Assembly: GCF_030814655.1 (NCBI RefSeq) | Contig: NZ_JAUSVK010000001.1 | Coordinates: 167,501 to 231,500, forward strand | DNA from: Labrys monachus | GTDB lineage: Bacteria; Pseudomonadota; Alphaproteobacteria; Rhizobiales; Labraceae | Direction of reading: 5' to 3' | DNA length: 64,000 nt | Shown here: piece by piece, positions 29,574-38,754 of the stretch | Layout of the letters: every line of letters begins with the position of its first letter | Position numbering within the stretch: position 1 is the stretch's first letter | The notes under the pieces: generated by a model | Seen by the model: the letters and a program-made list of their open reading frames with translations, nothing else | Databases searched by the model: none | What the model was told of the DNA's origin: nothing | Translations under genes and position numbers: made by a program

Positions 29574-30504
29574 GAGCCCGCCTAAAAAGATGTTGAGCGA
29601 TATCAGTCGGTTGTGATTCTCGTTTGTTGTCGAGACAAATGGAGGATCAAATGGCCTGGACCGATATCGCTCGCCATGAGCATAGCCGAGCCGGAGGACG
29701 GTATCCAAGCGATTTGACGGACGGAGAATGGGCGCTCATCGCTCCGTTGCTGCCACCTGCCAAATCCGGAGGTCGTCGGCGAACCACCGATCTGCGCGAG
29801 GTCATGAATGCGACTCTCTATCTGGCAACGGGCGGCTGCCAATGGCGGATGTTGCCGAAGGACTTTCCGCCGCTGTCGACGGTTCAGGGCTACTTTTACG
29901 CTTGGCGCAACATGGGTCTGTTCGAGACGATCAATCATCTCCTCGTCATGAGCGCCCGCGATCTGGAGGGGCGGGAAGCCAGCCCGACGGCGGGCGTAAT
30001 TGACAGCCAGAGCGTGAAAACCACGGAAAGCGGCGGAATCTCCGGCTATGACGCGGGCAAGAAGATCAAGGGGCGCAAGCGCCACATCGTCACCGATACG
30101 CTGGGACTGCTGCTCTTTGTCATCGTTCACGCCGCCGACATTCAGGACAGGGACGGCGCACCGATGGTGCTGAAGGCCATTCGCCACCGCTTCCCGTGGC
30201 TGCGGCATGTCTTTGCCGATGGTGGCTACGCGGGCGACAAGCTGCGGCAGGCGCTCAAGGGCCATGGCAACTGGACCGTCGAAATCATCAAGCGATCGGA
30301 CGCCGTCAAAGGCTTCGAGGTCCTGCCGCGGCGCTGGGTTGTCGAACGAACCTTTGCTTGGCTCGGCCGATGCCGCAGGCTGGCAAAGGATTGGGAGAAA
30401 TCCATCGAAAGCGCAACCGCGTGGGCGCAGATCGCTAGCATCCGCATGCTCACCAGACGCATCGCAAGGTATTGTGTTTACGGATGAACTTTTGAATCAG
30501 GCTC
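29574..30504 (+). mobile_element. IS5-family element, copy 1
   Basis: 931 bp bounded by imperfect inverted repeats GAGCCCGCCTAAAAAG and (reverse complement of the right end) GAGCCTGATTCAAAAG. It is flanked by TTA on each side (right copy at 30505-30507), a 3-bp target duplication. An apparently identical copy lies inverted at 53697-54627. Confidence 0.9.
29651..30487 (+). CDS. IS5-family DDE transposase (copy 1)
   Basis: 278 residues from MAWTDIARHEHSRAG; this ATG is chosen because GGAGG lies six bases upstream, though the frame is open nine codons further. The N-terminal DUF4096-type region has Y-P-S-D-L-T-D-G-E-W-A-L-I. The DDE residues are in G-V-I-D-S-Q-S-V-K, H-V-F-A-D-G-G-Y-A-G and W-V-V-E-R-T-F-A-W-L. 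Intact. Confidence 0.93.
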   Translation: MAWTDIARHEHSRAGGRYPSDLTDGEWALIAPLLPPAKSGGRRRTTDLREVMNATLYLATGGCQWRMLPKDFPPLSTVQGYFYAWRNMGLFETINHLLVMSARDLEGREASPTAGVIDSQSVKTTESGGISGYDAGKKIKGRKRHIVTDTLGLLLFVIVHAADIQDRDGAPMVLKAIRHRFPWLRHVFADGGYAGDKLRQALKGHGNWTVEIIKRSDAVKGFEVLPRRWVVERTFAWLGRCRRLAKDWEKSIESATAWAQIASIRMLTRRIARYCVYG

Positions 30505-30659
30505 TTAGAGGCGGACTAGAACCGTGCAAAGTTCGAGTCTTTACTGCCGCAGATCTAGAGCTGCAGGATGTCTGCTTTGGGCCGATTGTGTTGAAGAAGT
30601 CGGCGACGCAACTCTTCGCGACGGCTCTGTGACCAAACGGCGCGTTAGTTTGTCTCGGC

Positions 30660-32021
30660 TCAGGCAAGCATTGGGGCGGGCGACGGGACCAGCTTTGCCA
30701 GTCTTCGGAGGTTCTGGGCGGTGGCGGCAAGGAGGAACTCGTCGTGAGCGCCGTAAGGGCCTCTCAGCCGTAGCCGGTCCAGACGCAGAATGCGCTTCAA
30801 GTGCGCGAACAGCATCTCGATCTTCTTGCGCTCACGTCGCGACGTCACGTAGGCCTCGGTCTTGGCGGCGCTACGCGCCACATCTCGGGCTCTCTCGTAG
30901 ATGGACCGCGGGACCTTGCGGGAAGGCATCTTCGGACAGCACCCTGGCTTAAGCTTGCAGACGTCGCAGTCATATTTGCTGGCACGATAGAGAAGCGTTG
31001 CACCATCATTGACCAACGTCCTTGTCGAGGCCAGTTTTTTGCCTGCGGGGCAGCGATAGATGTCGGTCTCAGCATCGTAGGTGAAGTCGTCCCGCGCGAA
31101 CGTCCCATCGTTGCGGGCTGATTTGTCGAACACTGGAACGTGTGGCTCGATCTCGCGCTCATTGACCAGCCAACCCAGCATCTCTGCTGATCCATAAGCG
31201 CTGTCGGCGGCCAGACGCTGGGGGCGCAGTCCGAGGCGTTCTTCAGTGCGGTCGATCATCGTGCGTGCTGCGCCGACCTCCACCTGTCGGATGGCCCGCG
31301 TCGCCTCGACATCGACGATGATCGCCACCTTGAGGTCGATCAGGTAATTGTCGGCATAGGCGAAGAAGGCGTGCCCTTTGTGAGCACCCGTCCATTGCGC
31401 GGCCGGATCCGATCGAGAGATGAACTTCGGCACCGTCTCGCTCGCCGCGCCCCAGGCGGCATCAGCGTGTGTGTCGAGATATTCTCGGACAGACCGGCGC
31501 GTCCGGGCCATCGCCTCCCAGTCATGCTGGCTGGCTCCTGCGGCCGAGCGTTGTTTGTTGGCGTCAGCAGCGATGAGGCTCGCATCGACCGCAAAGGCGG
31601 CACCATCGACCAGTCCTTCCGACACACAGCGACGAACGACCGTCTCGAACAGCTTGCGCAACAGATCGCAATCGCGGAAGCGCCCATGCCGGTTTTTGGA
31701 GAACGTCGAATGATCCGGCACTTCGCCGTCGAGACCGAGCCGGCAGAACCAGCGGTAAGCGAGGTTCAGGTGAACCTCTTCACACAATCGGCGTTCGGAG
31801 CGAATGCCGTAGCAGTAGCCGACCAACAGCATCCGCACGAGCAGTTCAGGATCAATCGATGGCCGGCCCGTCGAACTGTAGAATGTTGCCAACTCTCTCC
31901 GAACACCCGACAGGTCGACGAAGCGGTCGATAGACCTCAAAAGGTGAGAGGCCGGCACGTGCCGCTCGAGCGAGAACTCGTAGAACAAAGCCGCCTGATC
32001 AGTCTGCTCGGGACCCATCAT
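30660..32021 (-). CDS. IS1182-family transposase
   Basis: 453 residues. The N-terminal L-L-R-S-I-D-R-F-V-D-L and R-P-S-I-D-P-E-L-L-V-R-M-L-L-V-G-Y region is typical of IS1182 transposases. The DDE domain has A-V-D-A-S-L-I-A-A-D-A-N and L-A-A-D-S-A-Y-G-S, plus an inserted cysteine cluster (C-D-V-C-K-L-K-P-G-C-C) before the C-terminal F-A-H-L-K-R-I-L glutamate-helix equivalent. It looks intact. The element ends are not certain; it fills about 30560-32078. Confidence 0.9.
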   Translation of the reverse strand: MMGPEQTDQAALFYEFSLERHVPASHLLRSIDRFVDLSGVRRELATFYSSTGRPSIDPELLVRMLLVGYCYGIRSERRLCEEVHLNLAYRWFCRLGLDGEVPDHSTFSKNRHGRFRDCDLLRKLFETVVRRCVSEGLVDGAAFAVDASLIAADANKQRSAAGASQHDWEAMARTRRSVREYLDTHADAAWGAASETVPKFISRSDPAAQWTGAHKGHAFFAYADNYLIDLKVAIIVDVEATRAIRQVEVGAARTMIDRTEERLGLRPQRLAADSAYGSAEMLGWLVNEREIEPHVPVFDKSARNDGTFARDDFTYDAETDIYRCPAGKKLASTRTLVNDGATLLYRASKYDCDVCKLKPGCCPKMPSRKVPRSIYERARDVARSAAKTEAYVTSRRERKKIEMLFAHLKRILRLDRLRLRGPYGAHDEFLLAATAQNLRRLAKLVPSPAPMLA

Positions 32022-32076
32022 CGATTCAGCCTCCGCCGATATCCGGTAGTGAATCAGCGATCGCCCTCGGCTTCAA

Positions 32077-32851
32077 CTAGGTCCTGTTGACAAATGTCTT
32101 CGTCCATAGCCTGACGGCGGCGATGAGGACGAAGCCGAGGTAGCTCTCGGCGGTCTTGTCGTAGCGGGTGGCGAGGCGGCGGAAGTTCTTCAGCTTGTTG
32201 AAGCAGCGCTCGATCCTGTTTCGCAGGGCATAGACGTGATCGTCGACAGGGATCTGGACCTTGCGGCTGCGACGCGTCGGAATCATCGGTGTGACGCCGC
32301 GAGCCTCCATCTCGTCTCGGATGTGGTCGGAATCATAGCCGCGATCGGCCAGAAGGACTTTCGGCTCTGGCCCGTCGGCGTCGAGGAGCGGCAAGGCACC
32401 GGTGTAGTCCGAGGCCTGCCCCGGCGCGATGTCGACGGCTACGGGCAGCCCGGCACCGTTGGTGCGGAGATGAATTTTGGTCGAAAACCCACCTCGCGAG
32501 CGCCCGAGACCCTGTCTCTGAGTCCCCCCCTTGCGCCGGCGGCGCAGTGGTGCGCCCGGATGACGGTGCTGTCGATCATCTGAACCGTCTCGCCGACCCC
32601 TTCGGTGTCGTTCAGCACTTCGAGTAGCAGATCCCAGAGACCGGAGAGCGTCCATCGCCGGAACTGGCGGTAGACGGAGGACCATTTGCCGAAGAACTCG
32701 GGCAGATCCCGCCATTGAACACCGGTTCGGGCGATCCAGAAGACGCCGTCGAGGACACGGCGATGATCACGAGGCCGGCGGCCGCTGTGCGCCCCGCGCG
32801 TCGTCACGAAGGGCTCGAAGAATCTGGAGGGTTCTGTGAGGTCCGAACGCA
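32077..32851 (-). CDS. IS5-family transposase in two overlapping frames (OrfA/OrfB)
   Basis: The first frame (about 32851-32520) carries L-R-S-D-L-T-E-P-S-R-F-F and R-R-V-L-D-G-V-F-W-I-A-R-T-G-V-Q-W-R-D-L-P, then M-I-D-S-T-V-I-R-A-H. The protein continues in a second frame (to 32077) with G-R-S-R-G-G-F-S-T-K-I-H, L-A-D-R-G-Y-D-S-D and R-N-R-I-E-R-C-F-N-K-L-K. The switch falls at a run of seven to eight G on the minus strand (near 32522-32530). This fits the programmed frameshift known in the IS427 group of IS5. Likely element about 32079-32879 with AGGTCC at both ends. Confidence 0.82.
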
Positions 32852-32882
32852 AGGCGTTGCCCTGGTTCTGATCGGACCTCAT

Positions 32883-33173
32883 TGAAGCCGGATTGAACGA
32901 AGGCGCGGGTTGTTTGGCGCTATGGGGATTTCGCCGAAGCGGGGTTTGTCGGAGGCAGGGTTCCAGGCCGTTTGCGACTGTTGCCTGTGTCGGGAGGCGG
33001 ATTGCGTCGGGTCCTTGGGGTGTCGTTGATGCCGTTGCCTCTTGAGCGGCAGAAGCCAAAGTCTTCATGCCGATGCACTTTGGGAAGCGGGCGTGTGATG
33101 GAGGCAAGCGTTACCGTTGCGGCGGCATGGCCTGCCGACGTCAAATGTGACGAGGATGAAGTGACGCGTGCGA
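32883..33173. other. 3' non-coding end of the IS91-type element
   Basis: About 290 bases between the two-frame IS5 element and the IS91 transposase stop. No convincing gene. As IS91-type elements carry their origin end downstream of the transposase, this stretch is probably that end, interrupted by the IS5 insertion. Confidence 0.35.
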
Positions 33174-34352
33174 TCATGAACTGTCGTTCCATGCTGGCCG
33201 GCGTACCGGCTGAAGCGGGGACCATGCGCCGATGATCGACATGGCTCCGCCGCAACAGGGACAGCGATGCGCCAGAGGTGGAAGCGGCTCTATATCTGCC
33301 TCTTCAGCCGTGCTTTTTGGCGTGGGAACGCCCAGAAACCTGCGGCATTGATCCAGCTTCAGTTGCCGATGGCCATTGGCAAGCAGTCCGTAATGACGAA
33401 TGCGATGAAAGCCGTCCGGAACGGTGTGAAGCAGGAAACGGCGGATGAACTCGTGGGCATCGAGCGTCATCACCTTTTGCCTGCCGCCCGTTCGATAATC
33501 CTTCCATCGGAAGGCAACGCGATCGCCATCGATGCTGACGAGGCGGGAATTGGAGATGGCGATGCGATGGGTATAGCGCCCGAGATAGGCCAGCACCTGC
33601 CTGGGGCCGGCAAAGGGAGGCTTGGCATAGACCACCCAGTCGATACGCCGCGCTTCTTTGACAATGCGATTGAATGCAGTGGGATCGGTCAGACCGGCAA
33701 TATCGCCGAAGAACTGAAGGCGACCCAGATCATAGGCCTGCTTCAACTGTTCGAGAAACAGCCGCCGGAACAGACGTGACAGGACCCGCACAGGCAGGAA
33801 GAAGCTCTGCCGGCAGGCAACCCAGCGGGACTGGTCGAATGACAAGCCGCCGCCCGGCACGATGCAATGGATATGCGGGTGATACTGGAGGTTCTGTCCC
33901 CAGGAGTGCAGCACCGCAATGAAGCCGATCTCCGCACCCAGATGTCTGGGATCGGCGGCAAGCTTGCGCAATGTCTCGGCAACGGCGCGAAACAGGATGG
34001 TGTAGACGGCACTCTTGTTCTGGAAGGCGATTGCGGCGATCTGCTGCGGCAGGGTGAAGACGACGTGGAAATAGCCGACCGGCAGAAGGTCGGCCTGCCG
34101 GGCGGCAAGCCAATCGCGGCTTGCCTGCCCCTGACACTTCGGGCAATGCCTGTTACGGCAGGAGTTATAGGCGACACGGATCGTATCGCAGTCGCGACAT
34201 TGCTGGACATGCCCGCCCAGCCGAGCGGTCCGGCACATCTCCACCGCGCTCATTACGCGGCGCTCGACACGTCCGAGATGAGCGTCATGTGCTTGACGAT
34301 ATCGTTCCCCGTGGCGGCGAAAAATGTCCGCCACCTCTAGTCTCGCCACCAT
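33174..34352 (-). CDS. IS91-family HUH transposase
   Basis: 392 residues. The N-terminal zinc-binding region has Cys-rich C-R-N-R-H-C-P-K-C-Q preceded by C-R-D-C-D. The HUH metal-binding motif is Y-H-P-H-I-H-C-I-V-P-G-G-G. The tyrosine-containing L-G-R-Y-T-H-R-I-A-I region and a C-terminal C-P-C-C-G-G follow. This family moves by rolling-circle replication without target duplication. Its ATG lies 12 nt after the stop of a tyrosine recombinase gene, the usual companion in this IS91 subgroup; that gene is broken here by the RIT element. Confidence 0.93.
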   Translation of the reverse strand: MVARLEVADIFRRHGERYRQAHDAHLGRVERRVMSAVEMCRTARLGGHVQQCRDCDTIRVAYNSCRNRHCPKCQGQASRDWLAARQADLLPVGYFHVVFTLPQQIAAIAFQNKSAVYTILFRAVAETLRKLAADPRHLGAEIGFIAVLHSWGQNLQYHPHIHCIVPGGGLSFDQSRWVACRQSFFLPVRVLSRLFRRLFLEQLKQAYDLGRLQFFGDIAGLTDPTAFNRIVKEARRIDWVVYAKPPFAGPRQVLAYLGRYTHRIAISNSRLVSIDGDRVAFRWKDYRTGGRQKVMTLDAHEFIRRFLLHTVPDGFHRIRHYGLLANGHRQLKLDQCRRFLGVPTPKSTAEEADIEPLPPLAHRCPCCGGAMSIIGAWSPLQPVRRPAWNDSS

Positions 34353-34364
34353 GGCGAGACAACC

Positions 34365-34539
34365 TCAGCCTGGCGGCACCACCTCCAGCGTCAACCGGTC
34401 GAGTGGACTGATCGTGCTGCGGATCAGGACGTTGGAGACCTTCGTATAGCGCGCCGTAGTGGACAGGTTGTTGTGGCCGAGCAGAACCTGGATGATACGG
34501 ATATCGGTTCCGCTTTCCAGAAGATGGGTGGCAAAGCTG
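34365..34539 (-). pseudogene. IS91-linked tyrosine recombinase, C-terminal part
   Basis: 58 codons reading [20 protein letters not shown], then [14 protein letters not shown] and on to L-E-V-V-P-P-G. This supplies the distal catalytic His and Tyr of the recombinase whose N-terminal part is at 37988-38679. The coding sequence would be continuous if the RIT element and one copy of TGGCGC were removed. Confidence 0.9.
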
Positions 34540-34545
34540 TGGCGC
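34540..34545. repeat. target duplication, left (TGGCGC)
   Basis: TGGCGC directly abuts the left end of the RIT element and recurs at 37982-37987. Joining the flanks through one copy restores the H-T-L-R-H-S-F-A-T-H box of the interrupted recombinase. Confidence 0.75.
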
Positions 34546-34566
34546 CTATGTCGTCCTCTACATAGT

Positions 34567-34600
34567 CGCCACTATCTACCCTGCCGGACTATGTCGGGTA
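34567..34600. repeat. RIT terminal inverted repeat, left
   Basis: 34 bases starting CGCCACTATCTACCCTGCCG and ending ACTATGTCGGGTA. The exact reverse complement occurs at 37953-37986. The inner motif ACTATGTCGGGT is repeated once more at about 37880-37891, just after ritC. These are the probable recombinase binding sites. Confidence 0.9.
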
Positions 34601-34695
34601 ACTAGATTTCGATCAAAGATATCAAGGATTTATAGATAGCGTGTAGAGATAGTTCGTAGCCCTTCCAGCAATTCAGCTTGGGAAGGGAGCAAACA

Positions 34696-35934
34696 ATGAA
34701 GTATCGCATCAATGATCAATTTGCGTTGTCGCGGCCTCCTGAAGGGCCCGTCGCGAGTTATATTATTTCGTTTGCTGAATGGCTCGTTGGTCGGGGCTAC
34801 AGTCTTGTCTCAACGAGGAACCAGGTGCTTATGGCGGCTGGTTTCAGCAGTTGGCTTTGGCAAAACGGGATTGATCTAGCTGGTATAAGTGGAGAGCACC
34901 CCGGGCGTTATTTGCAAGACCGAGCACAATTTCGACGGCCAAAGCGTGGAGATAACGCCGCTCTACGACACTTGCTGGTTTTTTTACGCGGTGTGGATGC
35001 CATCCCGGAAGAGGTCGAGGACGAGTACCAGCCGTCGCCGATCGAACTACATTTGCAGGCGTACGAGTCGTATCTGCGAGACGCCCGCGCGCTGAACCGC
35101 CAAACGATTGTAAATTACCGGCCAGTCGTCCGGGATTTCCTCAATTTCCGCTTCAGTGATGGTGCTGTTTCGCTCGCAGAGTTGCGCGCTGTCGACGTGA
35201 CCGATTTTGTTCGAAAGAGAACTTCGCGTCTCAACATACGACGCGCGAAGATCATGACCACCGCTTTGCGATCGTTTCTCTCCTATGCGCGCTATCATGG
35301 GGATATCACCTCAGATTTGGCCGCAGCGGTGCCGATCGTGGCCAACTGGAGGCTTTCGTCTATTCCCCGGGCGATCAGCCGTGATGATGTAACCCGGCTG
35401 CTTGCCAGCATTGATCGCCGAACGCCAATCGGGTGCCGCGACTATGCCATGATACTCATGCTGGCTCGGTTAGGACTTCGGTCGAGCGAGGTGATCACGC
35501 TCGAACTTGACGATATCGATTGGGTCGCCGGACAGATTCGTGTGCGGGGCAAGAGTGGTCAACGCAACGACCTTCCGTTGCCAACCGATGTTGGTGCGGC
35601 CATTGCCGATTACTTACGGAAGGGGCGGCCACGTAATGCCTGCCGCCGTGTCTTTTTGCGCGACAAAGCCCCGATCCGGGGATTCGATGGTCCGAGCGGA
35701 TTTGGATGCGTCATCCGCCGTCGCCTTCGGCGTGCTGGTATCAATGCTCCCACAACAGGAGCGCACCAGTTCCGCCACGGCCTCGCTTCAGAGATGCTGC
35801 GGGGCGGCGCCTCGCTCGGTGAGATCGGCGAAGTTTTGGGGCACCGTCATGTGGAGACAACGGCGATTTACGCCAAGGTCGACCTCAATGCACTGCGAAC
35901 ATTGGCTGTGGCATGGCCGGGAGAAGTTCAATGA
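34696..35934 (+). CDS. ritA: RIT recombinase A (tyrosine recombinase)
   Basis: 412 residues. An N-terminal SAM-like core-binding region is followed by the catalytic domain with L-G-L-R-S-S-E-V (first Arg), H-Q-F-R-H and L-G-H-R-H-V-E-T-T-A-I-Y (Tyr nucleophile). The ATG at 34696 is preferred over the upstream TTG because GGGAG lies six bases before it. The stop overlaps the ritB start (ATGA). Confidence 0.9.
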   Translation: MKYRINDQFALSRPPEGPVASYIISFAEWLVGRGYSLVSTRNQVLMAAGFSSWLWQNGIDLAGISGEHPGRYLQDRAQFRRPKRGDNAALRHLLVFLRGVDAIPEEVEDEYQPSPIELHLQAYESYLRDARALNRQTIVNYRPVVRDFLNFRFSDGAVSLAELRAVDVTDFVRKRTSRLNIRRAKIMTTALRSFLSYARYHGDITSDLAAAVPIVANWRLSSIPRAISRDDVTRLLASIDRRTPIGCRDYAMILMLARLGLRSSEVITLELDDIDWVAGQIRVRGKSGQRNDLPLPTDVGAAIADYLRKGRPRNACRRVFLRDKAPIRGFDGPSGFGCVIRRRLRRAGINAPTTGAHQFRHGLASEMLRGGASLGEIGEVLGHRHVETTAIYAKVDLNALRTLAVAWPGEVQ

Positions 35935-36875
35935 GCGCACTCCGACAGGCTGCCCACGACTATATCGAGATGCGCCGCGGATTGGGGTTCAAGCTACGAG
36001 AAGCGGGAAGAGGATTGATCGATTTCGTCAGTTTCTTGGAAGCCAACGATGCTCCATATATCACCATGGAACTGGCCCTCGAATGGGCCCAGCGGCCATC
36101 CCATACGCAGCCCTCTCACTGGGCGGCACGGCTGGGTTACGTGCGCGGATTTGCCCTTCATCGGGTCGCCACCGATCCGCGGACACAAATTCCGCCTGAC
36201 GGGCTGCTGCCTTTTCGCCCGAAGCGGGCGCGACCCTATCTTTATTCACAGGACGACATCCGGCGTCTTCTGTCCGCCGCGCTTAAGATGCCGTGCCGAT
36301 ATACCAGCTGCATGCTCAGGCCGCTGACATACTACTGCCTGTTCGGATTGCTGAGCGTTGCCGGCCTGCGCCTTGGCGAAGCCCGGAACCTCAAGCTTGC
36401 GGACGTTGATTTCGATGCTGCGGTGTTGACGATCCGCGGCACAAAGTTCGGAAAGTCCCGTCTCGTGCCCATGCACGCATCAACGTGCGCGGTACTGCAA
36501 GATCTTATCAAACGCCGAGAACGACAATGCGCAGCTCTGGCGGTGTCTCCTTATGTGTTCACATCCTATAGGGGTAATCGCCTCGATGTGGCTGACATTC
36601 ATCGAACTTTCTATGCTCTATCTCGCCAGATCGGCCTGCGCGGGATCGATGATAGCCACGGTCCGCGTCTGCATGACATGCGGCACGTATTCGCCACGAA
36701 CACGCTGTTGCGTTGGTATCAAGCCGAGCAAGATCCCGAGCGGCTTCTGCCCATTTTGTCCACCTATCTCGGCCATGTCCACGTGGCCGACACCCAATGG
36801 TACCTTAGCGCCTCGCCAGAACTGATGACAGAAGCGATGCGCCGTCTTGAGCGCCGCTGGGAGGATCGGACATGA
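35931..36875 (+). CDS. ritB: RIT recombinase B (tyrosine recombinase)
   Basis: 314 residues from the ATG overlapping the ritA stop. Catalytic residues appear in A-G-L-R-L-G-E-A, H-D-M-R-H-V-F and L-G-H-V-H-V-A-D-T-Q-W-Y. The N-terminal part M-S-A-L-R-Q-A-A-H-D-Y-I-E-M-R-R-G is characteristic of RitB proteins. Its stop overlaps the ritC start. Confidence 0.9.
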   Translation: MSALRQAAHDYIEMRRGLGFKLREAGRGLIDFVSFLEANDAPYITMELALEWAQRPSHTQPSHWAARLGYVRGFALHRVATDPRTQIPPDGLLPFRPKRARPYLYSQDDIRRLLSAALKMPCRYTSCMLRPLTYYCLFGLLSVAGLRLGEARNLKLADVDFDAAVLTIRGTKFGKSRLVPMHASTCAVLQDLIKRRERQCAALAVSPYVFTSYRGNRLDVADIHRTFYALSRQIGLRGIDDSHGPRLHDMRHVFATNTLLRWYQAEQDPERLLPILSTYLGHVHVADTQWYLSASPELMTEAMRRLERRWEDRT

Positions 36876-37870
36876 TCAAGAATGCCAGCCTGGCAACACT
36901 TTTGGAGCGCTTTTTCATACAACGCCTGATGCAACAGCGGCAGGCTAGCCCCCATACGATCAGTTCCTACAGGGACACATTTCGGCAGTTGCTGAAGTTC
37001 GCCGAACGAACGTTGCATAAGCCGCCGTCTTGCCTGAGTTTCGAGGAGATCGATACACCGTTGATTGCGGCCTTCCTTGATGAACTTGAGAGCAGTCAGG
37101 GTATCAGCGTCCGCAGCCGCAACTTACGCCTCACGGCAATTCATTCCTTCTTCCGCTACGCGGCCTTCGAGGTACCGGAGCATTCCGCCCAAATTCAACG
37201 TGTTCTTGCCATTCCCAGCAAGCGCTACACTCGAACGCTCGTCAGTTTCCTGAGTCGCCCAGAAGTGGATGCACTGCTGGCCGCACCGGATCAATCGACA
37301 TGGGCTGGGAGGCGCGATCACGCGTTTCTCCTGGTCGCCGTGCAGACCGGCCTGCGGCTATCGGAGATCACCGGTCTCAAGCGGGATGATCTCTTTTTCG
37401 GCACGGGGGCTCATCTGCGCGTCATCGGCAAAGGACGTAAGGAACGCTGCACCCCATTCGCCAAGTCGACAACCGCAGTGTTGAGAAACTGGCTGAAAGA
37501 GCCTCAGCGCGGTGAAGAGGGCATCCTGTTTCCGAGTGCCAGGGGCGAACGGCTCAGCGTTCATGGTGTTCAGTATATATTGAACAAGCACCGCCAGACC
37601 GCTTCTGGCATGTGCCCGTCGCTGAACGGGAAGCGGGTCACTGTTCATCGCCTGAGGCACACAATGGCCATGGACCTGCTGCAGGCGGGCGTCGACCGCG
37701 CCGTCATCGCATTATGGCTTGGCCATGAATCGGTCGAGACGACGCAAATCTACCTCGAGGCGACATTGGCGATGAAGGAGGCAGCCTTGGGAAAGACTTC
37801 TCCATATTTCGGCAAGTCATCCCGCTACCGACCTGACGACAAGTTGTTGGGGTTCTTAAACAGCCTGTAA
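36872..37870 (+). CDS. ritC: RIT recombinase C (tyrosine recombinase)
   Basis: 332 residues, XerC/D-like. Catalytic R in T-G-L-R-L-S-E-I, H-R-L-R-H-T-M-A-M and L-G-H-E-S-V-E-T-T-Q-I-Y. It begins in an ATGA overlap with ritB. All three proteins retain the R-H-R-Y residues that I can identify, so the element may still be active. Confidence 0.9.
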   Translation: MIKNASLATLLERFFIQRLMQQRQASPHTISSYRDTFRQLLKFAERTLHKPPSCLSFEEIDTPLIAAFLDELESSQGISVRSRNLRLTAIHSFFRYAAFEVPEHSAQIQRVLAIPSKRYTRTLVSFLSRPEVDALLAAPDQSTWAGRRDHAFLLVAVQTGLRLSEITGLKRDDLFFGTGAHLRVIGKGRKERCTPFAKSTTAVLRNWLKEPQRGEEGILFPSARGERLSVHGVQYILNKHRQTASGMCPSLNGKRVTVHRLRHTMAMDLLQAGVDRAVIALWLGHESVETTQIYLEATLAMKEAALGKTSPYFGKSSRYRPDDKLLGFLNSL

Positions 37871-37921
37871 ATCGGAGAGACTATGTCGGGTGGCAAGGCA
37901 GTTCTGTAAGAAATCGTTATA

Positions 37922-37947
37922 TTCCTCAGTCATTTACGGCTGAGGAA
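37922..37947 (+). terminator. hairpin after ritC
   Basis: TTCCTCAG and CTGAGGAA with a 10-nt loop, immediately inside the right RIT repeat. No T-run follows on the plus strand, so termination is only probable; it could also be a recombinase-related structure. Confidence 0.45.
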
Positions 37948-37952
37948 AAGGC

Positions 37953-37986
37953 TACCCGACATAGTCCGGCAGGGTAGATAGTGGCG
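37953..37986. repeat. RIT terminal inverted repeat, right
   Basis: Exact reverse complement of 34567-34600, beginning TACCCGACATAGTCC. The element proper is taken to end at 37981, with TGGCGC (37982-37987) as the second target copy. Confidence 0.9.
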
Positions 37987-37987
37987 C

Positions 37988-38679
37988 AGCGTATGCACCG
38001 TCACCCGTTTATCGATGCCCGCCGCAGCGCACGCCGAACGGCAGGCAGAATACAGAACCTGAACGTCGATGGGCTTGGTCTCGTCCCGACCCGGAAACAG
38101 CCAGACCTCGGGTCTCGCCAGCCGCCAATAGACCCGCAGGATCGCAAGCAACTGCGCTGACAGCATGACGTTGCGATCCTTACCGCCCTTGCCATGCTCG
38201 ACGCGGATGACGCCGCGTTCACCATCGATGTCCCGGACCTTCAGATGCACCGCCTCCGAGGCCCGCAACCCCGCCGCATAGGCTGTTGTCAAGGCTGTCC
38301 TGGTTCTCAGGCTCGGAACAGCCTCCAGAAACCGCACGATCTCGTCGCCGTTTAGGATCGTCGGCAGCTTGGCGGGTGTCCGGGCATAGGCAATGCGCTC
38401 CGGTATCTCGGCATGACCAAGCGTGATGCCAAAGAAGAACCGCAGCAGCGCGCAGACCGTCTGGTTCAAGGCCGGCCACGATATGCGGCGCGACGACACC
38501 AGATGCACCTGAAACGCACGCACGTCTTCCAGTCCGAGACGGTCTGGTGATCGCCCGAAATAGCGCGAGAACTTCGCCACCGCATGCAAATACGATCGTT
38601 GCGTCGCTGGCGAAAGGTTGCGGATCGTCATGTCCTCGATCATCCGCCGGCGTAGAGGGCTCATCTCCGTCATCGTCAT
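37988..38679 (-). pseudogene. IS91-linked tyrosine recombinase, N-terminal part
   Basis: About 230 codons: M-S-P-L-R-R-R-M-I-E-D-M-T-I-R-N-L-S-P near the start, core-binding domain, first catalytic Arg in A-A-G-L-R-A-S-E-A-V-H-L, and H-G-K-G-G-K-D-R-N-V. The frame is cut at V-T-V-H-T-L-R-H by the RIT insertion and runs on into the repeat as Y-L-P-C-R. An SD-like CAGGAG precedes the first ATGs (38679 or 38673). Confidence 0.9.
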
Positions 38680-38754
38680 CTCCTGTTTGAAGGTTGGGCA
38701 AAGCAGCCCATTCCTTCAAATCAGAAGCACCTCATGCAATCAGATCCTCCAAAT

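Larger units (their letters stand above)
34546..37981 (+). mobile_element. RIT element (three tyrosine recombinases)
   Basis: 3436-bp unit with three overlapping site-specific recombinase genes in one direction. It is bounded by a 34-bp perfect inverted repeat (34567-34600 and 37953-37986) and an apparent 6-bp target duplication. This matches the published recombinase-in-trio architecture. The left end carries an extra stretch of about 21 bp outside the main repeat (34546-34566) that itself contains CTATGT/ACATAG arms. The cargo consists only of the recombinases. Confidence 0.9.
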
